A DNA stretch of 64,000 bases from Pseudoips prasinana (taxonomy: Eukaryota; Arthropoda; Insecta; Lepidoptera; Nolidae), in assembly GCA_951640165.1 (NCBI GenBank), contig OX621250.1:14533501-14597500 (forward strand). Reading direction: 5' to 3'. The translations under genes were made by a program, and so were the position numbers. Under the pieces are notes generated by a model, which was not told the DNA's origin, searched no databases, and saw nothing but the letters and a program-made list of their open reading frames with translations. How positions within the stretch are numbered: the stretch's first letter is position 1; the number at the start of each line of letters is the position of its first letter. Positions 12,160 through 24,310 of the stretch are shown piece after piece.

Positions 12160-13150
12160 GCATGATTAGTTTATTCTAATTCACAAAGGTATTTGGGGCA
12201 CCTGTGGAACGTTGCATAATTTCGGAAGAATATATCAAATGTTAAATGGTTGCATATGGAGTCATAAAACGCTCTGCATTATCAACGTATGATAGGTTTA
12301 AGAAACATTGTCATGCGGTGGATTGACAGTTATGCACCCACCTACACTTTTATCTCTACATCTATACAAAAGATATGCAATAATAGATCAGTTGGTGGAA
12401 TATAGTTTTGGTAAGATAAAGGCTAGTTTATTCCAAGTCCACAGCGATGTTCGAATATTTCGGACGCTTCTGAACGTTTAATAACTCAAACGAGTGCACG
12501 TCAAGTCATAATACACTTTTCGTTACCTACGTATGATATGTTTATAAACGTTGTCGTGAGATCGATTAACGATCAATTGTCCATCCGTTATTTTCCACTA
12601 AATAAAACTCGTCAAAATAAATAGGCCGGACGAGTCCGCCCCTCTGATATTGGGAACGCCTCTGTTTTCGGAAAAAAATATTAGCATGAAAAGGCGAACG
12701 AATATTTTAAATCTAAACAAACGATATGCAACATTCACCGGGTGGTAAACATGAACTCTTGAAAACAAAGACGAGAGTTTTGTGGGAAAATTACTAGTTT
12801 ATTATAAGTCCACAATGGTGCTCAAACAACTGGGCACCTGTGAAATGTTTCATGTCTCACAAAAATGTAACCAATGTCTGAGAGCATTTCGCTTACGTTA
12901 CTTTGCTCTCTTAATTAAGGACAAGACCACCCCTCCAGATATTGGAAACGCCCTATGAGTTTCCGTAAAAATAAAATATTTTTCATCAAAATCCATGTAC
13001 ACTATCAATCTCTAAACAAACTACAAGCAACATTTGTTTGGTATTACTCGCGTATATTCCGTAGAGAATAGACCTGTTTGTAATCCACTAGTTTATTCTA
13101 ACACCGTACAACGTCGACTGCATGGTCCATACTTATTTATTTAACTAGAT
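12160..13150. repeat. Degenerate tandem repeat array, about 3-4 units of 260-370 bp
   Basis: A block reading TAGTTTATT followed by a C- and A-rich word starts near 12167, 12424, 12795 and 13089, spaced 257, 371 and 294 bp. Other blocks recur in the same order. CGTATGATA then GTTTA occurs at about 12286 and 12531. CCCCTC then GATATTGG then AACGCC occurs at about 12638 and 12932. A block of CTAAACAAAC then GCAACATT recurs at about 12712 and 13013. Units have drifted strongly and differ by indels. This looks like an old satellite-type array, not coding DNA. Confidence 0.65.
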
Positions 13151-14514
13151 ATTACCAAAATCACTGCTGATTCGGGTGGGAGACATTTATTTGAACAAAG
13201 TGAAGTGCAGATTCATTCTTAAACGCTGACATAACGTATGACACAATATTTATATAGATATAATTATTAAATCACTGCGGTCAAGCATAGATAGAGCTTT
13301 AATTTATCAAGTTTTAAGCCTGATGTCAGAGTTTCCATCCGAGGCATCGTTACATTAAATGAGGGATTGTCCATTTTTTGGGAATCAAGCTTATTCGAGC
13401 AATAAGGTTGTTCATTAAATCTATCTACTTTCATGTTAAAAGACTGACTTTTTAATTCATCATTAAAAGTATATGTTTTACCTTTACTAAAACTTTATTG
13501 ACGTACATTTGAGGAATTGAGACATGTATTTTTGTATATAAAATATGATATTTAGGGATCAAATAGCATTAAATCATATCAGTTTTACTCTCATCGAACA
13601 AAGTAAAACAAAGAATTTAATATTTCATTTTAGAGATGTCGTTTTCATCATTTATAAACGTTTATAAAAATCAACTTATTTGAATTGGTTGTTTGGAATA
13701 ACTATTCAAGGCTAAAATTAACGTCACGTTAGAACCTTGCCTACGAATTATGCGTTTCGAACGTGCAATATTATCATTTTGGCAGTTCGAAGTACGCTTC
13801 ATCCTTTACATAAGATTTGCTAAAGAAAGGAATATAGTTTACCATCTAAATTAGTTCAGTCATATTCAGGTTTGCCAGCATTGTCACCTGGCTAGTTATT
13901 ACGATCGGGATATCCATGTCTCCGTTCAGAGTCCATCCGTAATCATATTGCTAGCAACTGTGCTGAAATATTGGAGACTTAAAGAAAACAATTAACACCG
14001 TCAATATCCCAATCATTGTTATCATCCAGCTTAACTTTGTTTCATGAAAATCTTTTAAGTTGTTCACAAGTGTCACACCTTAGAATTATGTCTTTTCACT
14101 ACAGCGGCCGACTGAGCCTGGCGGCCTTGGTCAGAACCCCATAATAATAACCCCATAATATAACGGTGTCCGCAGGTGTTTGTCTCTTTAACTAACAAGC
14201 TACTAGTTGAGAGCGGTCTGCACTCAACACTTGTATACCGTCCCCGTATTCATAATATATAGTATTTAATAAAATAAAATGTACAGGCAAAATAACATTA
14301 CTTATTTAAGGATTCCGTAAGGATTAAAACATCCGCTTCAATCTCGTTTCAATAATGAAGCTTCACGTTGTATTATACTTCAACCTCACAACTAAGCAGT
14401 ACAAGTGTATGTGAATACCCAAGTGCTGAATAAGTTTCATTGTTACAAAACTTTCTTTAAAGCGATATATTTTATATTTTGTTTTTATTTTCTGTTCACC
14501 GAACCGAAAACGAA
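13151..14514. other. AT-rich non-coding DNA
   Basis: Nothing recognisable between the tandem array and the LINE relic; only short chance ORFs. Confidence 0.5.
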
Positions 14515-14720
14515 CGTAACCGCAAAAGTGATTGAATCTCTGAGCATCTCCGTGCTCCGGATGGCACTTTACGAGAAGTTGTCGGTCCCGACTGTAGTCG
14601 GGACTGTAGTACCGATTACACGAATCGGTAAGCCATGTCAGAGGCTTACTGGACGGTTTCGAAAATCTTTGACACTAGGGTCACCGTGCCCATATAAATG
14701 AATGAATGAATCTTAGTTTA
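14515..14720 (+). mobile_element. Probable LINE or SINE 3' end relic with (TGAA)n tail
   Basis: The stretch is GC-richer than its surroundings and contains two small hairpins in a row: GTCCCGACT/AGTCGGGAC (about 14586-14605) and TACCGATT/AATCGGTA (about 14611-14631). It ends in an AATGAATGAATGAAT microsatellite at about 14698-14711. The order of words (GTGCTCCGGATGGCACTT, GGTCCCGACT, GCCATGTCAGAGGC) resembles 3' ends of lepidopteran non-LTR elements as I remember them. The 98-codon ORF crossing it is not supported as a gene. Confidence 0.4.
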
Positions 14721-15960
14721 ATCAACTTGTTACTAGAGAAGTTTATAAGGCTCAGTAAACTAGCTAAAGCATAGCTCATGCTATCGCCATATCGGGGTTA
14801 TATATAAGGCTTATGTGGCCATATGTATGTCGTGGAATATGATATACTTTAGCATCAAACAAATCCACGCTTGTTTCTAAGGGGATATTAAACACAAAAT
14901 CCGTCCCTGTGGCTCTTGTTTCTTTCAAAAACCTTAGTAACAGTTTATCCGACCTCAGAGGGTACCGCCGCGCCGCGTCGCTTCCTTCGAAATATTTGGC
15001 AATTTGATATCTCCAATCCCATAGGATTAGGCTGAGTTTTGATCTTTGTATCGTGTTAAAGATTAGTTAATTAAATATCGTCCGCTTTAATCAACGCGGC
15101 TTTACTAATGTTATTAAAATTTAAAAGCACATTTAGACAAACGGCGACTCATTTTCTAATTTATTTAGGTATACATTCTCTTGTTACGTATTATTTTAAT
15201 TAGCTTTTTAACTACGTTTTCTTTGAGTAGCTTTTCAATTTTAATTTTAAAGCATTATTCGCAATGCAAAGCGTAAATTGATGAGTCGCCTTTTCTTTTG
15301 GAGATTGAGTAGCTTTTTATCAATCTGCCTTTTATTTGCAATAGGCTTAGATTCACTACCCGAAGTGATATACATTTATAAATAGCACACAAGAAAGCAA
15401 TATATATACTAGGTATGTAAGGAATCTGCTAATAATACAATTTTAAGTATGAAGATAATAATAATATACTATTTTAGGTAAGTACAAACTAAATTATAAA
15501 TATAACATTTAAATGTGGTGCCAATAAGAAAAGAGACCGAATTTATACGATCTATTCAGTGTAAAAAAATTGGACACATTATGTATCAGTAGAGTATATC
15601 TGAAACGTGCTCACTAAGACACCAAACACGACACTTATCTATGTTCATGAGAATCTTTGAAACGAAAATATTTCACAGCTGCAATCACATTTGGCGAAAA
15701 TACACAAAATATGTCAACCCAACTGCCTATGAATTAATTCTTATCCACAATTTCAAAAAAATCTGTTAAAAGTAGTAAAGCATACAAACTTTCAAATTCT
15801 AACCTAATCAATAAGAAAATCTGGAAGAGTATTTGTATATAATAGATCAAATAGGTTTTGACAAAACTGTGTACACTATATATGTCACATAAACACACGA
15901 CATATTTAAATCTGTTAACAAATTATGCACTCATAATTATTTTTAACTTTTTTCGATTAA

Positions 15961-15985
15961 TTATATATATATATATATATATATC
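15961..15985. repeat. Short (TA)n microsatellite
   Basis: About twelve TA units in a row. Confidence 0.9.
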
Positions 15986-16179
15986 TATGTTCCTAAAGGT
16001 ATTTGTCAATGGTAAAATAATAGGTAGCTCCTGTACAGCTAACTTAGCACTCGACTGCATCAACTACGAGCAAAGCCTTATTTTAGTATCATCAGTTGAT
16101 AGTATAAGCTCTAGGTGTCCTTGCGGCGAGGGTGAAGATACGACAGAACGATTTATCACGCAGGAGGATGTCAGATAAG

Positions 16180-16201
16180 CGCCCCGCGAGGATGCGGGGC
16201 G
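16180..16201. repeat. GC-rich 8 bp hairpin
   Basis: CGCCCCGC and GCGGGGCG pair around a 6 nt loop (GAGGAT) inside a local GC-rich patch (about 16110-16240). A T run does not follow, so it is not a terminator. Its role is unknown. Confidence 0.6.
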
Positions 16202-16386
16202 AGACCGCCAACGATCCGCACAGCTGATCGCATCCATTACACGCCACAAACTATATTTAGTCGTGCGTTTTACTCGAGACACTATTAATTAAGCTTTCAG
16301 CATTATATTCCAGGTGGCTATTAAAATAGCCTGGTCTGTTATTAGAGATTCTTTATAAATTTAGTTTCAGTTTTAGTGAAACCTTT

Positions 16387-16605
16387 ATGCGACCGTATAA
16401 TCGAGAGCAATCAAAGGCGATCGGCATTAATAGGAGTTCAATAGCGGATGACATTTCGGTGGGAGCCAGCGCTCAAGATCACTCGAGTGGTGGCACGTTG
16501 TGGAAACGCTTCAGCGACCGTCTGTGTACACTCAGGCAGACGCTGCGCGCGCACACCGATCAATACGCTTCGGCTGCGACGAGTTCGCGCCACGCGGGCT
16601 CACCA
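16387..16605 (+). CDS. Possible protein-coding first exon, unrecognised
   Basis: From an ATG at 16387 the frame is open to 16728. The part from about 16430 to 16605 is clearly richer in G+C and CpG than the flanks and gives a plausible protein composition, including GTLWKRFSDRLCTLRQTLRA. It could be spliced at GTAAAT beginning at 16606, after which the DNA drops back to AT-rich sequence. I do not recognise the protein, and no downstream exon is identifiable in the window. A spurious ORF in a CpG island is the main alternative. Confidence 0.22.
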
Positions 16606-16853
16606 GTAAATTCGTGTGCTTATTTTTTTGCGATGCAACCGAATGGTCTTAATGGAAATTCAAGTTACAATTTAACAACTACCACTAATACAATTTTATG
16701 CCGAGCGAATAACACCGGAGTTGGCTAACTTATTTACCTATACGAGAAGTTGAATACCAAAATGTGTTTTGTTAACGAGCGAGCGGTATCCATCACCACT
16801 ATGCCACAGGTAGACTACAAGCGTAAATGTATCTATGTCTGATCGTCATCACG

Positions 16854-16895
16854 CACTAAAACAATGGTTAGTCTTAACTAACCATTATTGTAGTG
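16854..16895. repeat. 19 bp imperfect hairpin
   Basis: The arms 16854-16872 and 16877-16895 pair with two mismatches around a CTTA loop. The stem shares a GTTAGT/ACTAAC core with the hairpin at 26388-26440, so the two may be relics of one foldback family. Confidence 0.6.
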
Positions 16896-19800
16896 TTATA
16901 GAAGCTAAATCAATATGCCTTTTTGGGTTGTAATTTAGGAACAATGTAGAAATATCAACACCATGCCCATTAATAGAATGCATTCAGAGTCAAAAATTAA
17001 ATCAATAATTAAATAAACACTTGTTCCAGTAGGATTTTAAGAACGTAAACTGACTGAAAATTCATCAAGCATGATTTTTCACGTCAATTTGGATGTTATC
17101 TATAATGAAATGAGAGACATCCAAATCATATAATTGAGTATATTTATATCCCGAACGTGTCTATATTTGTGCTCATCTACTGAATTTTAAACAGAGCTAT
17201 CGATCTACGTGAAATATGGGACAAAGATAGACGGGGTGACATATAGCCTACTATATCCATACCTAAACTAAGATAGGATTCTCCTGAAAAACTTAACGGT
17301 TTTACCCGCCATAATTTACTTTTTATCTTTACTTATTTAGTTTTATTTCTAGATGAATCCGATATAAGCTTCTTGCATTTGCCTTTTTTTGAATAAATCT
17401 ACATAAAATTTATTAGAATAATTTTACAAGTCGTGAAATTTAACAACATTATGTGAGGATTGACTTTGAAACTGTACCTACGCATAATTGTTGTATATAA
17501 CGAAGATGTTATTATCCGTGTACACTGTGGTTTGGGAGAGTATACAATGGCAGTGTGCGGCTAAGGAAGTGACAATAGTAAAGCGTTCGCTGCTCTTCAC
17601 AATGAGGAGCTCACCGACTGGGTGGGCGGCGCAGCGGGTTGATTGAACTCCATTGTCGATCTTCAGGTACCAAGCAGAATGGCAGAATGCCTTCACCTTG
17701 TTCCCGACTCCCGACAACATAACTTTTCTCAATGAAAGGTAAACTTTTATAGAGGGGCTAGGACAATGTACTTTTAGCGACTGAATAGCGTCTAAAAACT
17801 ACTGGAGAATGCAAATTTTGAATGCAACGTTTCCTGGACGAGAATTTGAAAGAGTTCTTTAAAGTTTTTGAAGGTCTAAAGCTATTCAGCGTCTATATTA
17901 AAAACATGCCATATGGTAGTATAAAGTAAAAGTCAGGAGAGATTTAAAGCGTCGCTATTGCGCAAAATATGAATACTTTAGTGAGTTAAAACTGTATCTA
18001 AGTTGGAGAGAACCGTGTGTCGGGGCACACGTGTTGTCGCAGTTAAATATAACCGGCAGTTCAACGCACGAGGGGGGCGCGACGTCCGGTTAACCTACAA
18101 CTACTGCATTCACGCACGGGTATAACTGGGATATAACTTAATTCCATCTAGCACAAATCGTCATCTAAAGCCTGTGTCTGGTTGTCATCAGATTTCTGAC
18201 GAGCAAAGAATTCATCCAATGGGTATCAAATTAACTTTGATAAAGAACAATTCACGAAAGACAGAAAATTTATGTACAGGTTTAATCCACGGTAAGCTTA
18301 TTACTGACTTAACAAGACCGATCATAATATTTTTAAAGATAATAATTTTACCACCCCAAGTGGACGGGTTTTAGATAGGTGGTTAATTCTCTTTACTATC
18401 AGGACCATATTTGTCTAGACTGGGTTGATGCAGCAGGTTATCGTTCCATAGCAGACGATAATAGGATTACGTTTCATAAATGGATTATTTCCAATGCAAT
18501 AACAATGCAACAATATTGTGTCCAGTCAGCCAGTTTAAAATATGTTATTGTTTGTACTTAATCAATATTACCAACGTATGTGTAGTATTATCGGGACCGT
18601 AAGAATAACACGTACTGCTACTAGATAAATAATAATATTATTGCATAATATAATCTAACCGCAACTTCCTTGAGATAAACATAACGATTGAATCAATCAT
18701 ATATACATTACGAATTCGATTCGATTATACGTTTACAGACGACCATAAATAACAAGTTATAAAAATATTTCAATGTAGGTATAATACGCATGTACCCTCT
18801 CTTGGGTGGGTGGTAACATTAGATAAATAAAGAACAAAGTTACGGAGGCCTTTACTTCCCGCGGACCCACAGATAATGAAACAATGATCTCATTACGCAA
18901 CTTTTATGCAACTACCCACCCATTAGTAACAATTCCTGTCATGTTAATATACAGCGTCATAAACTTGAAGTCTAATTATGTTGTCATTTGAGATGAATTA
19001 ATCAAATACATTTTCCTTTAACGTGCAACAAACTGTTTTAGTAATAAAAACAGTGGGTTAGTGCAATGCCATTAATTGGATGATGTATGCGAGAACAAAC
19101 TCATAGTCAGAGCGGACGTTGCACAATGTCTGTCCAACGTTGTCAGAATGCTTACATTACTGGTGCAGTTGAGAAAATGGTAATGCTGCAACATTAAAGA
19201 GCAGGCACTTTACGGAAGAGTGAACCTGACGATCGCAATTAATATAAAAACCGAATTAATATTGGATTACAAAAGTTAATCCGATAGCTGATTAACTTGG
19301 GAAACGTATTGGATATTTAAATGAAGTCGCATTTAAAAATACAATTACTATAGAATTTTGATACTAAAATATGCTCGTGAATTTGTATATCTCCTTGTTC
19401 TCGAATGAATCTATTCCTTTTACAAGTTTGTGGTATGTAACTATTCCGCGTGCTCTGTAGATAAAAGGAGAAGGGTGGTTTTATATACGTGTCTCCAACC
19501 TATTTATGCGTAACATTCGAATCAATTACTATAATTATGACGATTGAGTGGTTTTCAGATACCCTTTTCAAAGATCAACCATCCATTATTAATATTTGCT
19601 TGTACAAATAAGAAGTGAGGCCGCCACCGCCCCCTGTTTATATTTCCCCAAATATACTATATATTCGGGAAAATATTAACACACTGCCCGTGTGGTAATC
19701 AACGGAACTATTCCGTCTAATTCTCGTTCAGCAGATATTTACAGTGAATTTAATCTCATAAGGTAAGTCACGTCATGGGTGCTTGTGTATGTATGTATAG

Positions 19801-20515
19801 CCATAAGACAGCATGTGAATAACCGCAAATTGCTTTGAGGTTGTTCGAATCGAAAAATAGACAAAGAGGTTCACACGGCCTTGTCGGCGTGTGCCGCACA
19901 CGCAGAAGGCTGACGAACGCGGAAATGCCTAACGAACTGCCGCCTACCTACCAACTTTACGAATTAAGTGGTAGGTATGGTTCTTTTATACTAAACTGGC
20001 AAGTGCCTTTATCGCATTTGCAGCTGAATCTCCACAGTAAATGTGGCAAAGTTGCGATTCAGTTTAATTTAGAAGGACTATAGCAAAAGGACGGTTCGAA
20101 CATTTGCTTGCCCTAAGTTCCTTGATTTTATCTTTTATATACAGATTATACGACGGGAGATTACAAATGCTGTGAATACTTAATGCATTGAATTGCGATT
20201 TATATTAACTTCGTTGTGGAAAATTAATAATGTCGATAAACGTCTGCCGATTGCAAGCTGTAGGTAACGTATATTATGTTATGACGTCAATTTTCTAGAT
20301 AATATTTGAACCATAAGAAACATCAAGTTATCGCAATAACCTCCTAGCACCGATGACTTAATTGGAAATGTTACGATAACAGTTTTATTATTTTATATAT
20401 ACTAAAGATCCAAAGTTTTTCAAGTATAATTGCAGTAGGCACTTAACCGAAATCGACTCGATTGCAGTTTTTTGTCTTGAGTTGGAGGGGAAATATGGGT
20501 CAGACGGCCAATTTC
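16896..20515. other. AT-rich DNA without recognised genes
   Basis: A CpG-rich patch at about 18005-18090 stands out, but no gene start can be tied to it. A 10 bp inverted repeat built on ATTTGGATGT lies near 17090-17130. ORFs at 17478-17732, 18174-18561 and 19835-20083 are short and domain-free. Confidence 0.45.
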
Positions 20516-20604
20516 AGTCGACATTACGTCAGTGGATACACTTGGTGTACAAAAACAGCCCTTACTACCTACGTGAATACGCTGTTTAAGCCGACGCGAC
20601 GTGT
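20516..20604 (+). repeat. Diverged dispersed repeat, copy 2
   Basis: Same family as 901-995 and in the same orientation. The best matching blocks are CAGTCGAC at the start and AATACGCTGTT near the end. Confidence 0.45.
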
Positions 20605-20809
20605 CGAAAACGGAACCTTGATAAAAACTTAATTTATACTCAGCTACTAATAATATTGGGTTATAGGATTCGTGTTATGTATGTGCAAATATACGCCATA
20701 CAGAAATCAAATTGTAGTATCGATAGCCGTTAAAAATAATCTGGTTTCATGAACATTTGGGGTATTTAATTAAACTTAAGAGTGTGCCAACTTCTCTACT
20801 AAACCCTTA

Positions 20810-20996
20810 ATCCTACTAATATTATAAATGCGAAAGTAGGTGAGTATGGATGTATGGATGGTTGTTACTCTTTCACGCAAAAACTACCGAACGGATTTTT
20901 ATGAAACTTTGTAGTAATATAGGTCATATATCCGAATAACACATATACTATAATTTATACAGACAAACGCGGATGAAACGGCGGGGCACAGTTAGT
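20810..20996 (+). mobile_element. Short non-autonomous Helitron-type element
   Basis: It starts with a TCCTACTAATATTATAAATG block, contains the ACTACCGAACGGATTTTTAT core, and ends ACGCGGATGAAACGGCGGGG followed by CACAGTTAGT. This start and the CTAGT-like end are hallmarks I know from lepidopteran Helitron fragments. Parallel copies lie at about 50916-51215, 54073-54380 and 62941-63109, and one in reverse at 29502-29835. No Rep/helicase coding. Confidence 0.7.
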
Positions 20997-21282
20997 ACTC
21001 AATATAAAACAATTTGCATCGGTGGTATTTTTATTACGAAGAAGAATGTTCTATGCGTGAAAGTATTTAGGTAATACATTTTCTTTAATTACATTTTATC
21101 ACGTCGGAATAAGTCACATCATTGGTTTAAAGTGTGTAGATTAGTTGGGATTCCGTGTAGTGATTTACAATATTTTTATCTAATAATATAAATGGTTTCC
21201 GTACGGAGCACAATTTAAAATTTTAGACCTACGAGTATTTCTCATTTATCTTCCTGGATTTAAAAACAGGGCGATATCATAT

Positions 21283-21553
<271 letters not shown>

Positions 21554-22027
21554 CTCTCCGACCACTCGTTAATAAACTTAATTTTATAGAGGGTCTAAGG
21601 TTCCCTCCAAAAATAACAAAAGACTATTTTAAGCCACCGAAAAAAATTACTGGTAATAAATCTAGTGACTTGGGAACAAAAAAAAATTAATAAATCTGTC
21701 GTGCATATTTTCATGGACTTATTTATTGCATTATTACTTAAAATATGAAGTCGGTTCAGTTCACGAAACCTCGATTTTGGTATTGTTAAGCAGTTTTGGT
21801 ACTTTGGATTCCTCTTAAAAGACCGGGCAACCTAAAGCCTAAATGTTAAGATCAGCGAATAAGAGTTAAATATTGAACGCGCATTCTGATGGTATTCAAG
21901 CCCAAAGCGAAATGTCTTAAAAGCATTGGATAGGTTGAATGTGTGTGGAAACACATATTGCTTTTTGTACCAATATCGGCAACATTCGTTCAAAATGTAA
22001 ACAATAGAGCATTTGTGTAATAGTTCA

Positions 22028-22165
22028 GCACGACTTTTGATTAATTTAAATTTAAAATTAAAGTAAAGGCTTGGGCTACAATTGCTTATATAACAAACTA
22101 CATGTTAGCAAATTGTAGCCATAATACATTCGCAACAAAAAGTTGTAAGAAATCAAAAGTCGTGC
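22028..22165. repeat. Nested inverted repeats, probable MITE relic
   Basis: The outer arms 22028-22042 and 22151-22165 (GCACGACTTTTGATT and its complement) match exactly over 15 bp. The inner arms 22074-22083 and 22111-22120 (GGCTACAATT and its complement) match exactly over 10 bp. No ORF. The arrangement fits a small foldback element of about 140 bp. Confidence 0.6.
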
Positions 22166-22394
22166 AAATGTATAGCACAACTTTTCTATTGATTACTTCA
22201 CACATTCAGTGACAAACCGTTTTACGTATCGTCGTTCGTATTAACAGAGTACATGTCCATGAGGCTTTATTTCTAGTAACTCTACACGCAGTAGCGTTGA
22301 CATTGTGATGTAGAGCATTTTTTTTTCGTTTCTTTGCAGCTCTTCAGAGTACCTTACAGACTACACTCCATTAACATGTCAATGTTTTGGGTCA

Positions 22395-22535
22395 GGGCGT
22401 AGGTTCGCCAGACCTTACCGGGAGAGAAGGGTCGACAACGCGTAAGTGTTGTCAAGTCTCCCAAGCGTATATATAGGCTACGTAAATCGTCTACCATCAG
22501 GTAGGACACATGTCTCATGACCAGTTAAAGTTATT
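22395..22535 (+). repeat. Possible diverged LINE/SINE fragment
   Basis: The words GGCTACGTAAATCGTCTACC and CATCAGGTAGGACACATG resemble a common lepidopteran repeat phrase (GCTTACCATCAGGTGGGCC type). The match is from memory and is diverged, so confidence is low. Confidence 0.25.
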
Positions 22536-24089
22536 TGCTTTGATAGCCACACAGCATTCCCAAACGATTTAAACATTGTCATACAATGATACGACTCTTA
22601 TACTGTTATCGGGTTGGCATAGACCAAGCTGGTCAAGAACATTAGTGTCGTAGTAGATGCGTTTTCACATTCATATATACCTATACAAAGTGACAGTTTA
22701 GAATTTAAAACCTAATCAGTTCATAATTTCCGTTGATTATCGTTATTTTAGCACAACGTGCGATTAAATTTATGATTTTTTTACGATTAGATTAACGCTT
22801 TGCATTGCGAATAATGCTATAAAACTTAAATTTAAGAGCGAAGTAAGTTTGGTACAAACATTCTATAAACTTTGTTCGAGCTCTACATTCGGTATCAAAT
22901 ATTATTATCTATTCGATAATCTCTTATCGTTTCATTTCCAATTCAGCTAGTCAGCAACTAAATAAAGATCATTGACCCATTGCTAACGCAGTGTTTAAAC
23001 TTTAAAATATGTATAGCATTTGTAATTGAATGATAGCTAATCCTTCTTATAATACAGTTTTAAAATCTATATGTCTACCGTCTAATTAAGACAGTTTTGA
23101 CTTAATATGTGCCTTGTTTTCAAATAAAATATGTAAGTTATTTGAAATTAACTTACTTCGTATCACATATGATGTTTAGAGATAGGTTCATGTTTACTAT
23201 GGTATGTTATATTAACCCGCTAAAAGACCTACTTCTTAAAGTTAGATAAAGAGGAAAATACGACCAGCGGAACAACAGACCAGCTAAAGCAGAGCTGGAG
23301 CTGTACGTCTGTGACGTCTGGGTAGTGGGTACCTCAGGTGTATTTCATAAAAGCCTGTTGTTGAAATGCTATACTGTACACCGATTCGCTAGTTCACGTA
23401 AACAGCACTGTTATTATTAATTAAACAAAGGTTTAAGAATATATTTTATAGTATAATTTGATTGAATTATAAACATAATTATTCTTAAAAATATCGTGGT
23501 GCCAAGGAAGAAGGAAATATAAAAGGCCTACATTATATATTTTTTTACGTTTAAAGTTATTTGGTTTTCCTTTTTAACGAAAGACTGACCTAGAGTATAC
23601 AGTCCACAGTTCAAGATCACAAAATTAAGTTCTTAATCTACCCATTAAAAGAAATGTGAAACCTGGAACATTTCCAATGTGGGATACATTGGAAATAATG
23701 TTGAGGCGGGATATGTAACAAATAGTGGTAAAAGAGAATGCTGAGAGCGTTGGGAGGGGAGATATTTATCTAAGTTTAGGCCATATTTGTTTTTAATTTA
23801 TAGAGAATGTTTTATTTACCATGATTGTGTAGATGTGTGACTTTGTCATAAAGTGACAAGTTGGTAAACATCATTGAAAACTGGTTTTTAATACCGGTTG
23901 TTAACTTAAGTATCGTCATTAAAGCCATATACAATTACCTACTTAAATAAGTAGGTATCCAATAGTTATGATAAACGTTCAGTCAAAGGTATATAAAGTA
24001 GATTGAGAAGTACTTGCTAATTTGTCATACACATGTAGACTTGTAGTTTACCCTGGCGGCTATATTTATACTGGAGTTGTAAATGGTAA

Positions 24090-24310
24090 GAAAGGTGCGC
24101 GATGAAGCGTCGACTCCCAGTGTTCTGCGTTCACACACATACGCGATCAGCCGAGTGAGTCTCTTGCACTCGCCACACATGTTTACAAGCCCACACCGGT
24201 ACACTGAACTCGGATAAATTGTTGGTGGTTCGTGGAAACGGGACGAGTGCGGACGGACCAAAGCTCCGGTCGCGAGCGACGTGTGTTGTGCGTACGACTA
24301 AACGCATACC
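24090..24310. promoter_or_regulatory. CpG-rich island, candidate promoter or first exon
   Basis: About 200 bp rich in CpG inside AT-rich DNA. On the minus strand it contains GAGTTCAGTGTACC, which includes an arthropod initiator-like TCAGT. It also carries three overlapping minus-strand ORFs of 60-78 codons, a typical result of high GC. No domain or splice partner is visible. Confidence 0.25.

Noticed and set aside
12160..13150. CRISPR-like array
   Set aside because: Repeats are long, degenerate and without constant short repeats or unique spacers, and the genome is eukaryotic.
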